Positions 33,051 to 43,882 of a stretch of 64,000 bases of DNA are shown here, in pieces. A program made the translations under genes and the position numbers. A model generated the notes under the pieces. That model saw only the letters and a program-made list of their open reading frames with translations. It was not told where the DNA came from and did not search any database. Within the stretch, counting starts at the first letter, position 1, and each line of letters starts with the position of its first letter. The DNA comes from Aurelia coerulea (taxonomy: Eukaryota; Cnidaria; Scyphozoa; Semaeostomeae; Ulmaridae), in the NCBI GenBank assembly GCA_039566865.1, contig CM076961.1:12981501-13045500 (forward strand). Direction: 5' to 3'.

Positions 33051-33593
33051 CCCCCTTTTGCCAGGCGGAAGAGCCTACTGACTTGAAATCTTATAACTGG
33101 CCAAGAATCTTGGAATACCCCCAATTGGTAGTATGAGTTTGACAAATAGGGCCATTTTGTTGCCATTCCGTAAGACCCTCAAACCGACTGGACCCCCTTG
33201 TTAGGCCATAATTAGGGCACCCCCCCCCCTCCCGGGAGCTGCACCACCATACACCATGTTGTCTTTGGAATGATTAATTTTGAGTTTAAGCCCAAGAAAG
33301 AAGGTACGATGTGTTTATTTATTGATGCATTGCAGAGAGCAAAGAGCAGAAGAGGGCTCAAAGTTGCCATTATCCGCGCTGTTGAAACCTATTTCAGATG
33401 CCTGAAAAATAAAACATTTCCGCTCTAATACTTACTTTAATACGGCTAGATTTGAATGGAATGCAAAGGTGCCACGAAGTAGCGCTGAGCAAGCCTAGTG
33501 ATAGAATAGATAACTTGAGTTTGCTCGTTTTTTTGTGCCTAAAGCTTAACAATTTTTCTCACAGTTCATCCTATCCTATTTTCTTCGTTTTAG
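33051..33593. other. Intron end before the long exon
   Basis: Contains a C-run near 33220 and no gene-like content. The polypyrimidine tract ctatcctattttcttcgttttag immediately precedes the exon at 33594. An in-frame ATG at 33456 lies within this intron sequence and is not used in my model. Confidence 0.4.
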
Positions 33594-34672
33594 ATAAAGT
33601 GTACGAAATTATTAATGGCCATCGGAATATTGTTCAAGTGAAAATTAACGTCATACACAACACTGGATTCGTTGATAGCGAGCCCGTTCATGTATCAAAA
33701 CAAGGAGGAAGAGAATCGAGAACAAGCACAACCGTCTCAGGTAGTGATGTCCAACCTTTGAAAAATTTAAAAAAGATTCAGAATCCAAAAATGTATGGCT
33801 CAAAGCGAGAATTAAATGTGATGGAAGCACATTTAGCCAGTTCACGTTCTGACCCATCAGTTAAGATTGCAGAACAGAAACATATTGCATATCCTCAGGA
33901 CCGACCAGTTGATGGTACAATGCATCAATCAGGTGCGATGGGAACAAACTTTGCCACTTCCAGTTCTGATATCCAGATTAAAACGGCAGAGCAGATGAAT
34001 ACTGGATATCCTAAGAACCAACCAGTTTATGGTAGAAGGCATCAATTAGATGAGATGAGAACAAACCCAGCCATTCCACTTTCTGACATCCGGACTGGCA
34101 CTTCAGAGCGAGCGCATACTGGATATCCTCAGAACCAACTAGTTTATGGTACAGGGCATAAATCAGATGCGATGGGAACAAACACAGCCAGTTCAAATTC
34201 TGACATCCGGATTAAGTCTGCAGAGCGGATGAATTCTTGGTATCCTCAGAACCAACCAGTTTACGATACAAAGCGAGAACTGGATGTAATTGGAACAGAC
34301 TCAGCAAAATCTCTGAAAGTTACGAAAAAAATAACAATGAAGAAGCAAGGAGCTCGCAGTGTTTTCAAAAATGAATTATTTGAGCACTTGAAAAAGCGTC
34401 TCAAAGATGATCATTCAGTTGAAGTTGTTATCAGTGAACAGAAAGTATGTAGAGGCATCACTTATTCTGTTGTCAGAGATACGAACGTCCCACCTGGGGA
34501 TCCAAAGGCAAGAGGATTCTTTGAAATGATTGCACGTTTTTTTAAAGGTGAACTAACCTCAGCTTCATCGCCTGTCAACTCACCACCTCAAATGCAGAGC
34601 AAATCAGCATCAAGGTCACCATCTATGGACCTTGAAATCGAATTGATAATCGGAGACATTGCCAGCGTTCAG
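33594..34672 (+). CDS. PARP14-like gene, long linker exon ending at the macro domain start
   Basis: The acceptor is cttcgttttag. The donor is gttcag then gtaaaa at 34673. It is 1079 bp, phase 1 in and phase 0 out. After DKVYEIINGHRNIVQVKINV it carries five tandem 39-residue repeats (33773-34357), each centred on a YPQNQPVYG-type start and a SDIxIK-AEQMN segment. A basic helix-rich stretch follows (VFKNELFEHLKKRLKDDH), then a serine-rich spacer. It ends with EIELIIGDIASVQ, whose GDI is the first ADP-ribose-contacting motif of a macro domain. Joining to 41568 gives GDIASVQ-CDVIVNS, an excellent macro-domain match. The frame stays open past the donor to 34843, so a retained-intron product of that length is possible. 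Confidence 0.65.
33773..34357 (+). repeat. Five tandem 117-bp (39-residue) repeats within the linker exon
   Basis: Unit starts fall at 33773, 33890, 34007, 34124 and 34241, exactly 117 bp apart. Units 2-5 begin with tatcct(c/a)ag. Units 2-4 are the most similar; unit 1 and the end of unit 5 are diverged. The period keeps the reading frame. Confidence 0.85.
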
Positions 34673-35022
34673 GTAAAAGACCTTTTACCTACTCTGAAAA
34701 GAATCAAAATCGAAATATATATGCAATATTTGGTCGACTTTCGAATGTGTACAATAGTGATTGAAGCTCTAACTCCACTCGATCGAGCGTCGCGTATAAA
34801 AATGCATAAAATAGCGCTCGATTCAGGCTCTTTCATAGAATAGCTAAAGGTTTATTCAATAGCATCTATCTTGGTATCCTGAAATTTCTACCATGTCAAA
34901 TTGATTCTTTTTGCCAAAAAGTAAAACGCTGATAATCGGTTGGGTATCTGCTGAGATTACAACCAACTACTTATTAAACAACCTACCCACCTTCTCAATC
35001 CATCTTAATTCAGTAAAACAAA
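34673..35022. other. Intron start, no separate gene
   Basis: The open frame continues 170 bp beyond the proposed donor and then stops at 34841-34843. Nothing else is recognisable. Confidence 0.35.
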
Positions 35023-35529
35023 CATAGGGCTCAAATCTTTTAAAAGGTCGGTGTAAAATGCTATTGCAGTTTTCTTTGCAATAAATGGCTTGGAAGGAAC
35101 TTTGGGTTTTTTGCTGTAAATCTGCCGTGGCAATTTGTTGATATCTTGATTAATTTCAATATGGCGGCATTTATTGAATTTGAGGCTATGACGTCATCAA
35201 ATTTGTAAATCCTAAACTAGAAAAGCTACATACTTCTGCTTGCCACCATATTGTAGACCTTCATAAACTATGGTTTTCTTGAAGGTTTTACAATGTTTCC
35301 TCCATTAGTTTAGGATTTACGATGATTTAAATTTTGTTCAAATCTTCCATGAATTTTTCAAAAATGATTTAATTGCGGCCATTTAGAAAAAAATCAAGAT
35401 ATCACAAAATTTCCACGGCAGATTTACAGCAAAGTACGATAAGTTCCTTTCAAGCCATCCAATTCAAAGAAAACTGCAATAGAATTTTACACCGACATTT
35501 TTGAAGATTTGAAAGATTTGAGCCCTATG
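35023..35529. mobile_element. Foldback MITE, about 0.5 kb
   Basis: The left arm catagggctcaaatctttt... (to about 35170) and right arm ...gatttgaaagatttgagccctatg (from about 35390) are inverted repeats of about 140 bp with moderate divergence. The shared text includes ctgtaaatctgccgtgg / ccacggcagatttacag. Non-coding. Confidence 0.7.
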
Positions 35530-35749
35530 CTGTAAAAACATGCGAAAGAAAACCATAACTATTGCAAACCATTGGGCTAAAAGTTGGCAGGGAAGTCGTC
35601 TGTCCTTTGTGGAAATTACAGTAAACTTGAAATAGAGATGCTTCCAAGAGCTAGATGCATAAAACATGTCATTCACATGGCACTTCCATTTTTTGTATAC
35701 ATTTCTACCTAGCATATCTGAAGGTAGTTTTAGTACGCTGAGAAGCTGA

Positions 35750-35937
35750 GCTTTTCGAAGCAGCGTCCTGGTCCTTCCTCTCGATGTGAGCACACCTCGT
35801 GATTCCCTTAGCCTGGAATTACAGAGAGTTGGCAACTCTCCTCACACTTTGTAGCAGGTTCGGCAGGGCGAGGACTCTAACCACCAACCTTCAGATTGGT
35901 AGTCAAGCGTGCTACCACTGAGCCATCCCCGCCACTG
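35750..35937 (-). mobile_element. tRNA-derived SINE (second family)
   Basis: On the minus strand from about 35937 the text ggcggggatggctcagtggtag contains a good A box (tggctcagtgg, complement at 35915-35925). It is followed by a B-box-like ggttagagtcc (complement at 35872-35882, one mismatch to consensus). The following body continues with tcacgaggtgtgctcacatc. The head resembles a tRNA with a plausible anticodon arm, but the body runs on and the acceptor stem does not close. SINE rather than tRNA gene. The 3' border is uncertain. Confidence 0.55.
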
Positions 35938-36831
35938 TCATAGTATGTGCTTACTCAATTGCACTGTTCACAAAGACCCACGACTGACCAGCATCCTTTG
36001 TGGCTCTCAAATCCTCTTCCCCACAGTATAAAGAAAATAGCAATGTTTGTAATCCGTTTTAACCAAGAATCAATTCATTTAGGGATATATTTTCTTTCTG
36101 GATAGTCAGGGTTACGCAAATTGGACAAAATAATTTCAGGCCAATAGGAAAGAATAAACCCGAGAAAGGCGAAGAAATTTTGCTTGTTTGCAGACAAACA
36201 GGCCAAACAGGCATCGGAAATTGAATTAGCTTTACGATCAAACATTAAACTCAACAAAGAATTGCATTGCAAAACCCGAATATTAAATAACAGGTAAATA
36301 AAGTAGGAACTGTACTTCATCATTTTTGGTCGAGCAGTCGAGAAGCACAACAATATGCGAGCCGTTAGGCCAAAATCTACAGACTTAACCTGGTCTCTTA
36401 GTCTCCTTCGTCGAAAGGACCATGAAATAACAGATCCATTGTTATTCCTTCGATATCCACTTGGAGCTGTGTCCAGATCTAGCGGCAATTCTTCGTCAAT
36501 TCAGCCATGCGATTTCGTGCTTTCCTGCAGCCTTGAAAACCCTGCATGTAAGCATCTTGCAACGCCCTGCACTTCAAGTATAATAGCTGTGTTGTTGTTG
36601 TAAAGGGTCAGGACGTTAAAACCTGCTAACATGCAGCATATTAAATAATGGTTTGGCGGTCGTTTGAAAATTTGACTTATTATACCATCGTAGTTATCAA
36701 TATTGACTGTTTAGTGAGAGTCTCGCTTTGATTGCATTGATGAATGAAAAAGGGGGCTTCTTGTTATCAGTTTATTAACTGCTGTAAACAAAAACAAAGG
36801 CATGCAAAGGCTGCTGGTCAGTCATGGGTCT
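35938..36831. other. No gene seen
   Basis: Intron sequence with two overlapping frames on opposite strands (36075-36603) and no family features. Nothing is supported. Confidence 0.3.
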
Positions 36832-36835
36832 TTAA

Positions 36836-37441
36836 CCCTATTTTGGTTGGGGGGCAAATTTGCCCCCCCCCCCCCTAGTTGACTTTTTGTTATAACTCTG
36901 TAAGGATAACTATTATGACCCTGAAACGTTCTGACTTTTTGCTAATACTTATTGTGCAATGACTGAAGAAATTTTATTAAAATATTTTGACAAATGAGGG
37001 GGATGGAGACAATTTTCCGGAAGTGACTCCATCAAAATCGCCATTTCTCAAATGTGAATTTTCGCAAAAAAAGTAGCAAAATTGCAAAATTGCAAAATTG
37101 TGCAAAGATGTTTTGCAGGGTATGGCTATTTGATGTATTCTATCATAATTGTCATGCTTGGATGGAAATTATGCTCCAAATTAAATTTTATCGCATATTT
37201 CCTGATTTTGACCGATTTTGCCACTTTTCTTGACCACACAAAGAAAAATGCTGATGCAAGCAATAATGACGGCTAATTTTAGGTAAATTTTTATATTTCC
37301 GTAAAGTACATGCCTGGGGCTATTAATGCACCAAATCTGGTTGCCCTATCTATTTCCAATCAAGAGTTAAGTAGGGGGGCTTTTTTGCCCCCCCCCCACC
37401 AACCAAAATAGGACGTGTCAGATAGCCCAACCACTATAGGG
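36836..37441. mobile_element. piggyBac-like MITE, copy D (TTAA target duplication)
   Basis: TTAA at 36832-36835 and 37442-37445. The left end CCCTATTTTGGTTGGGGGGC is mirrored by CCACCAACCAAAATAGG on the right. On the right an extra 35 bp (ending CCACTATAGGG) extends to the TTAA. Boxes ggggggcaaatttgcccccc and ggggggcttttttgcccccc sit near the two ends. It is 606 bp, with no coding capacity. Confidence 0.7.
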
Positions 37442-37445
37442 TTAA

Positions 37446-38621
37446 CTTTGATCCCCGTAATTAAGTGGCTCTCCAGGCCAAAATAGAAAATCCATTTGCA
37501 AGCAACAAGTAGGTTCTTTGTAATTTTACTATCACAGAGCCATTTTCTTCTAACTGTTTAACAACAGTACAAAGATTTGGATGGCCTGCATAGATCGTAG
37601 TATCGTCAGCGTAGTTACAAATCTTTGTGTAATTTTTCTTAAAAGAAGATACCAGATGCACCAAAATAAACTATGCAACTTTGGCAGTTCACGATAAATC
37701 GTATTCTTGACCGATTTTGGAGATTTATGACGTACTCTTTAGCAAAAAGCCTGAATTAGATTCTAGGACTTTTTGCAAATTTTCTTGTTTTCACGGTTCG
37801 GAGCTTTACGCGAGTTTCTTTTTCGAAAACACTGAAAACGATCAAAACATTTCGATCAACTTTTCTAAATACTCAACATAAATTGACAAAGAGAAATTAT
37901 TCTCGCTGTGATTTGGGGATTTAGAAATTGAGCAGCTTAAATTTATTCACGAGCATTAATTTGACGAGTGGCCTCTGTTGCGAAATTCTGTAAAGATTCC
38001 TATAAAACGGCACGCCAAGGCGGTCTACGTATCGTGAATTCAACAAAACGCCATGCTTGCTTGACCTCATGACGCTTCATTGTTGGTCCATTAAACCCCC
38101 GTGACACAGGGACGCAACCTGCACAAATCCATAAATTCAATCAAATTACAAAAGTAAAGACACTTCTTTGTTTCACCGAAAGTAATTTATCATTTCTCCC
38201 TAGATAGAACCAGTTCTCGTGCAGCAGATTGCAATTGATCAATTTATGAATTCTAAATCACCACGATAAAGTTTTCTCTTTGTCCATTCTTGTCGAGTCT
38301 TTGGAAACGTTGGTCGAAGTTTTTGATCATTTTCTGAGGATAGGAGAATTTCGTTTTCATTCAATCAACGAATTTTTTATGATCCGCTTCAATCAATAAG
38401 ATTGCAAGAAATAGCAATGGCAAATGCGGGCGTCAGCGTTTTTTTACGAAAGTAAGCAATCGGAGCTATGGGAAGATGCCCGAAACCACCATATTTGCGA
38501 AGGGCGTAATGCAGTCCTTTTTCAGTGAATTTTATGGGTTTCGAAATTTTTGTAATGAAAAGGACTTTTGCTCGAATCCTACCAGATAGATTTTTGACAT
38601 CTGCAGTGGTTCGCCCTAAAA
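37446..38621. other. Intron sequence with a doubtful RT trace
   Basis: The minus-strand frame 37664-37461 contains KICNYADDTTIYAGHPNL, which looks like an RT motif C (Y-A-D-D). It may be a short LINE relic of about 30 codons. The rest shows no gene. Confidence 0.4.
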
Positions 38622-38692
38622 TGATAATAATAATAATAATAATAATAATAATATTGATAATATTGATAATAATAATAATAATTATAATAAAA
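38622..38692. repeat. (TAA)n microsatellite, interrupted
   Basis: Tandem taa/ata trinucleotides over about 70 bp with ttgata interruptions. Open frames through it are artefacts. Confidence 0.85.
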
Positions 38693-38697
38693 ATAAA

Positions 38698-40020
38698 TTC
38701 GTGTTTGCCCTAGTGTCCGAGCTGACAGCTCAGTTAACATAGTAATTATGTCTACTAGGCATACGTTATTCCCTACATACATAATCAGTTCATATGATGT
38801 AAGACACACGATTGAGAAGATATTCTGTGTGAATATGAAATATATACCGGGTGACCCAAAAAAGGTGACCCAACGCAACCTGTTATAGACAAACATGCAA
38901 GTGGCTGATTGAAATGCTTCAAATGTTATTCTGTCGCTAAAAGACCAGCCTATGATATGTGTATTTTTCGCATTTTTTTCGACATCGTAAATTTCCCAAA
39001 TTTAGGATTATGAGAAAATAGACCAGACACAAATGGCGGGGAGTACCACTTCAGGGCGGGAAAATTTTGATTACCAGTTTCGAATTCTCTTTCAACTGGA
39101 CATTTACAAATGTGATGGTAAGCGGGGATTTTCCGCTGTTTTTTGGGGTAAAATGGGGGTTAAACGAGGAGTAGCTCCTGCCTCCCCTCTGCGGAGGAGA
39201 AACACGGCAAAAACAGCTTTTTCACTGGTGGAATACTGCCTAAACCGTGAAATTTGAAAAGTAACGTAATTTTTTGCTCAATCTACTACATTCATAGTAG
39301 AAAATAGGGTTTTAGTTGTCATAGTAGAAAATGGGGTTTTGGTTGGTCTCGTAACGTTCAATTACCCTATGCCCTTATATGGGCACCTATTTAAAGTGGG
39401 CCAAACCTCTGCTGTTAAACGTCGAAAATTCGCAACGAAAGCCTGAACTTCATTATCAACAAGCCTGGAACGCACTTTTTTGGTATAACTATCATGGATT
39501 TCCTTCGAACTTGGTAACGCAGCCTAAAAGGATACCGTTGTTAGCTGTGCTTTCCCAAGTACAGCCAGCTTCATTAAGATAACGCATGATTTACTTACAT
39601 TAATGTGATTAATATGTCCATTTGATAGTCAGTTTCATCCTCGCCTTCACTCTACTCTCTTATCCATAGAAAGCTTCGTCTTCGGCATCAAACAATATCT
39701 CTTCTACCTCAGCATGATCCTCAGTCCATCCAAGGTTAATTCTCATATTGGTTGGTAGGCAGAATTCTAAATTTTTGCAATGACATTAGTACGTTGCGAT
39801 TTCAAATTTAGAACAGACTGGCAAGTTGGCAAAAATGCCATGTCGATTACCTTCCCCAACCTCATGGATTTTTTTGTCAAAAATTTTGTGTGTAGCATCA
39901 TCTTTGTTTCTCAGTCTGCTTAACTTTTAAAAAATCTCGTCAGTAAGATCTCACGCCAGTAAGATCTCAAGATGTCAAGAACTCGCCAACATTGTCCTTT
40001 TCCCTTTCGAAAAAAAGATA
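38698..40020. other. No gene seen; solo MITE end
   Basis: At 38848 taccgggtgacccaaaaaaggtgacccaacg looks like one end of the TA-flanked element type found at 43883 and 56534, but no matching opposite end lies downstream. A duplicated phrase catagtagaaaat(a/g)gggttttggtt occurs at about 39292 and 39320. Confidence 0.35.
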
Positions 40021-40734
40021 ACCCAACAAGGCATTTCTTCCGATCAATGTCCATTGCAGTTTCATGTGTAAGTACATTCCTTTTCTGTGAATGCCTACTT
40101 TAAAAATCAAGGAATATTCTGTGTTAGGGCTCAAACTTTGCAGGTCTTATAACAAAAACATCGATGTCTGCCGATGGAGATCAAACGATGACTTTTTTCA
40201 TCCTTTGAAAAGGCGTGAAGGCAAGGCAATGTAAATTTGGTGTCAGCTTTTCTTGATATCTGTCCAAAATGCTTTCTTGATCGCTGTTTAGCATATTTTA
40301 TTTGCATGATTTATTGGTCTTCAACACATCCACGATTACAGATACATGTTTTTTTAGATTTTAAGGTTTGAGAAGGCCGTAATGTTTCAAAGCACTCGAT
40401 TTGCTAAGGGCTAAACTGCAATAAAATAAAACTGTCAGGCGAAAATATTCGCACAAGAATGGCCTATCCCACAGCAGGGGAAGTAGAAACTTTGAACGGC
40501 GATCAAGAAAATGTTGATACCAAATTAACATTGCATTGCATTCACTCCAAGGGATGAAAAAAAGTCACCGTTTGATCTCCATCAGCAGACATCGATGTGT
40601 TTGTTATAAGCCTTGCAAAGGTTGAGCCCTAACACCGAGTATTCCTTGATTTTATAGTAGGCATTCACAGAAAAGGAATGTACTTATACATGAAACTGAA
40701 AGGGACATTGATCGAAAGAAATGTCTTCTTGGGT
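40021..40734. mobile_element. Foldback MITE, about 0.7 kb
   Basis: The left arm acccaacaaggcatttcttcc... (to about 40270) and right arm ...aaatgtcttcttgggt (from about 40495) are inverted repeats. They share long stretches such as aacatcgatgtctg / cagacatcgatgt and gtacattccttttctgtgaatgcc and its complement. The centre is unrelated. Non-coding. Confidence 0.75.
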
Positions 40735-40814
40735 TTCATGCGTGTAACTCAGTATCTGTTCACCAGAGGAATTTACAGCTGCTCCAGACTGAGATTTATA
40801 AAACCGTAAACACC

Positions 40815-41084
40815 TTGAATCCGGCTTTTATGGCAGAAATATTTGTTAGCAAAGATGTGCGCTATAACCTTCGTGGCAATGATCATCTCGTTTTGCCTAG
40901 AGCTAGGACGAATCAATATGGCATTGGCATTGGCACTATCAGGTTTGTTGGTCAAAAACTATGTCAGACTCTGCCAAGAGAAATCAAAGAGTCCCAATCA
41001 TTGGAGATTTTCAAAAGAAATAATAAGTCCATTAAAACTTTTGACTGCAGCTGTAAATTGTGTAAAATTTTGTATCAAATCTAG
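40815..41084 (+). pseudogene. LINE C-terminal relic with cysteine cluster
   Basis: The frame reads VRYNLRGNDHLVLPRARTNQ, then YGIGIGTIRFVGQKLCQTLP, IKESQSLEIFKRN and FDCSCKLCKILYQI. The order 'LRxxx...PRxRTxxYGxxSIRFxGxKLWxxLPxxIKxSxSLxxFK...CxCxLC' is the terminal segment of a cnidarian-type LINE ORF. The upstream RT is absent. A tail follows to about 41200. Confidence 0.65.
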
Positions 41085-41099
41085 GTTTTTTTGTAATTA

Positions 41100-41567
41100 G
41101 ATTTTTGTATATATTCTGTATATAGTCCGCCTTAATTAGCTTAACGCTATTGTCTTAGTTAACTTTAAATAAATTGTTTATTATATTATTATAAACAAAT
41201 CTGTTATCTTTATAATCTTTATTGTTGCCCGCACGCTCCCGCACGCGCCCATTGTGTTCAGCACAGATTTTGGTGGATGGGGTGAATCCACAATAAAGTT
41301 ACTTCTAAAAATCCATCAATATCTTTGCAATCTTACAACATATGGTTTTTTCGTTTACGTTTGTTTCTCTCTGAAGTTCAAGAGTTCATCTTCAAAATAG
41401 CACTTTCATTTTGAGCAAAATAGTAGGAAATCTGTGTGATACGGCCTGTCGAAAAAGCTGCAAAATGGTCGTTTCGAAAGAAGTTTGTTTACTTTACGTG
41501 ACCCAGCCCCTTTAATTGATGTCTGGATGGCAATAATGAGTCGTGTGAATTATCTTATGCATTGCAG
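41100..41567. other. Intron, no gene seen
   Basis: The phrase gcacgctcccgcacgcgccc at about 41230 is an unusual GC-rich patch in AT-rich sequence. The acceptor tatcttatgcattgcag precedes the exon at 41568. Confidence 0.35.
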
Positions 41568-41789
41568 TGCGATGTCATTGTCAACAGTACTTCAAGAGAT
41601 CTGCGTCTCAGTGGAAATGCTTGCTCCAGAAGCCTGCTTCGCGTTGCTGGTCAAAATTTGCAGCAGTCTTGTTCTGCACATATATCCTCATTTGGCATTG
41701 TTAAGGATTGGTCACTTGTCCCAACTGATGGTGGATCACTTGATTGCAAAAAAGTGTTTCATTTGGTCCTTGGCAATGAAGATAAGGAT
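41568..41789 (+). CDS. PARP14-like gene, macro domain exon
   Basis: This 222-bp exon lies between acceptor tatgcattgcag and donor ggat then gtaagt at 41790, phase 0 at both ends. It encodes CDVIVNSTSRDLRLSGNACS and RSLLRVAGQNLQQSC, then GSLDCKKVFHLVL. This is a macro domain: 'DVIVNSTS...LSG...S.aLL.aAG..LQ..C' and the strand before the second loop ('G.L.CKKV.H.V'). The fused start GDIASVQ comes from the exon ending at 34672. Macro domains bind ADP-ribose or remove it from proteins. Here the usual glycine-rich 'GGGV' in the first loop reads L-S-G-N-A, as is common in the PARP14 group. The next macro segment lies at 43131. Confidence 0.75.
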
Positions 41790-43040
41790 GTAAGTTCGCC
41801 CCTAACTATTTGGGCCATGCCCCATTGGTGGCGCGGCCAGGTACTTGATTAACAAACATACGGGTGGATATCACTGGAAACTCTGACAAAGTACCCTGCT
41901 CTGGGATTAAATTCCTGAAAATGATACGTTATCATGGAGCCAAATTTTCAAAAATAATGCCTGTTTTTGCATCTCTGTGAATAAAAGTATTGACTCTCCC
42001 GGAAATACATCGTGTATCTATCAGAAAATTTGAAAATATGATAAATATGAAAATATGAAAATAAACATGCAGACCCTGCTATGGAGCCTGATAATTATAC
42101 ACTTCTCTGGATTAGGAATACTGGGAATGTACCCAGTTCAAAGGCATACCCCGGAGGCAGAAAGAGGCCCGTCCCCCGAAGTCTAAGCCTTGCTCACAAG
42201 ACGCATATGTATAGAATATGTGTCTTTCTGTGAACCTTAGAAATTGTCATAGTGAAAGGCTAGACATATGGCTTTACTTCTTTTCTATCTCCAATCTTTG
42301 ATGTATGTCTTTGATGTAATCTTTTCGCTCAAACTATATTTCGTAACTTAACCCTAACCCTATACATATTTCTACTTTCATTCACTATTTTCTTGTATCA
42401 TATTTCTCGGAAGGTACTTTAGTAATTTCTAACCACTGGAAAGGCTTTAAAAACTTCGCTTTGGCATTTTCACTGAGGCACAGGTAGTGAACATGAAGTT
42501 TGCTATGGAACTTTGTAAACTATGCTTACTCAAGATCTGATAATGTTGAGAAACTTTCAGTACTTGCTCAAACTTTTCAGTTTCTTATAAAAAAATACTT
42601 GTAATACTATCAAGAAACAAGTGTAGCACTGTTATAGTGGCAACTCTTGTCTTGGACTTGATAGATTTAGAATATTTTCAGTATTATCAAGCATCCTTTA
42701 TTTTCACTAGATCGAATATAATACTTTTTATTTCCCTATGAAGCAAGCTACCTGCATGATCTCATTCTTCAAAAATGCCTAATAAGGCCTCAAATTTTGT
42801 GTTTGAAGAATGAAAGCATTATGGAAGGGGTATCGATCAAACCGGAAGGAATAAACCCATATAGATACTTATTTAATGTTACTTCCGAATATAAAACCAA
42901 ACAAACCTTTGCTTGCTTTCACTAATGTCGATAGAGGGAAGAAATGAAACCCCATTTTTCGATGTTAGAAAGCATACTCCATCTATCAAAATTATCGTTT
43001 AAATTTTATACCCTTCCTTTCTACACCCATTGTCACATTT
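41790..43040. other. Intron, no gene seen
   Basis: AT-rich. The phrase tttcagtttcttataaaaaaatacttgtaat near 42578-42610 resembles the TAAGAAA-type MITE ends. There are no clear borders. Confidence 0.3.
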
Positions 43041-43113
43041 ACTGTAATAAGAGGGCTTGATGAAGCCATTCGAGAGTACCACATTGCAAATCCAAAAAGC
43101 TCAATTGAAGTGG
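43041..43113 (+). repeat. 73-bp direct duplicate of macro exon sequence (copy A)
   Basis: Identical over 73 bp to 43195-43267, at a spacing of 154 bp. It encodes TVIRGLDEAIREYHIANPKS and SSIEV, the last helix of the macro domain. Here it sits upstream of the exon that should precede it, and its right edge is 17 bp from the acceptor at 43130. See the finding on rearrangement. Confidence 0.9.
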
Positions 43114-43130
43114 ATTTAATTTTTCTCCAG

Positions 43131-43190
43131 AATTTGAAGAAAATTATAAACGAAGTTCTTGTGGAGACATCCGCAATGGGAAAATCAAAA
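43131..43190 (+). CDS. PARP14-like gene, macro domain segment, damaged
   Basis: After acceptor atttaatttttctccag the frame reads NLKKIINEVLVETSAMGKS, the helix preceding the second ADP-ribose loop of the macro domain. It continues the exon ending at 41789 in phase 0 (HLVLGNEDKD-NLKK). In a normal domain a 'SIAFPAIGTG'-like loop of about 15 residues should follow. Here the sequence passes straight into KDTVIRGLDE but one base out of frame (an extra A near 43188). Either this part of the gene is mutated, an exon piece is missing, or the assembly is wrong. Without repair of the frame the reading stops at about 43205. Confidence 0.5.
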
Positions 43191-43567
43191 AGATACTGTA
43201 ATAAGAGGGCTTGATGAAGCCATTCGAGAGTACCACATTGCAAATCCAAAAAGCTCAATTGAAGTGGTCAAAATCGTTGTTTACGATAAAGACGAAGAAA
43301 CAGTTCGTTTATTCAAAGCTCATTTTAGTGCGTCCTCAACTGCTACAACGACAGTCAATGTTTCAGCAGATTTCGCTCTGACCCTCATTGGTCTTGACAC
43401 TAAGGAGCTAGATACAGCGGAGAAACTACTGCGAGGGTTTGCAGATGAGCATATTGTGACGATAAAAAATAAAATTGCTTCGCTTGCCAATCTACCGGAT
43501 ACAGAAAAGAAGACACTGAAAAAATTTGCGACGGCCAATAATGTTTACTTGGAAATCAACGACAAAG
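43189..43567 (+). CDS. PARP14-like gene, macro domain end and KH-like segment
   Basis: The frame encodes KDTVIRGLDEAIREYHIANP and SIEVVKIVVYDKDEETVRLF, the final helix and strand of a macro domain. It then gives NVSADFALTLIGLDTKELDT and AEKLLRGFADEHIV, and KTLKKFATANNVYLEINDK. The second part resembles the KH-like modules between macro domains and the catalytic end in PARP14-type proteins. The donor is gacaaag then gtttgt at 43568, phase 1. The next exon at 46426 continues it as NDKG-EVTLEGMATD. The 5' boundary is unclear because of the local rearrangement. Copy B of the 73-bp duplicate is 43195-43267. Confidence 0.6.
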
Positions 43568-43882
43568 GTTTGTCTATCAAGTTCCTTTGTACGCCTTTGT
43601 TTGTTTGTCTTGATGAAACCGTTTCTTCATCCCCCTTTGTCTTGCATTGTTTGCAAGAAGTACAGCCTATGGTACAGTTGTTATAGCTGTGTTGTCAGGT
43701 ATAATATGTTTGGCATTGTATAGTTCTTATTAGTTAGCTTGTATATTACATATAGTTAATCTTGCACACGGCCATCTTTGCTTTCTGATAAATTTGTAGT
43801 ATAAACATCGAATAAGCTAAAAAGAGCTTCACCCGTTTCAAAATTTGTTATACGAAGACTTGATGAATTGGAATGATACAAA

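Noticed and set aside
35850..35937. tRNA gene on the minus strand
   Set aside because: A and B boxes are present but the acceptor stem does not pair and the sequence continues into a SINE-like body.
38848..38880. taccgggtgacccaaaa as a full TA-flanked element
   Set aside because: No mirrored second end within the next several kilobases; recorded as a solo end only.
38525..38896. Ile-rich and Tyr-rich frames on both strands
   Set aside because: Translations of the (TAA)n microsatellite.
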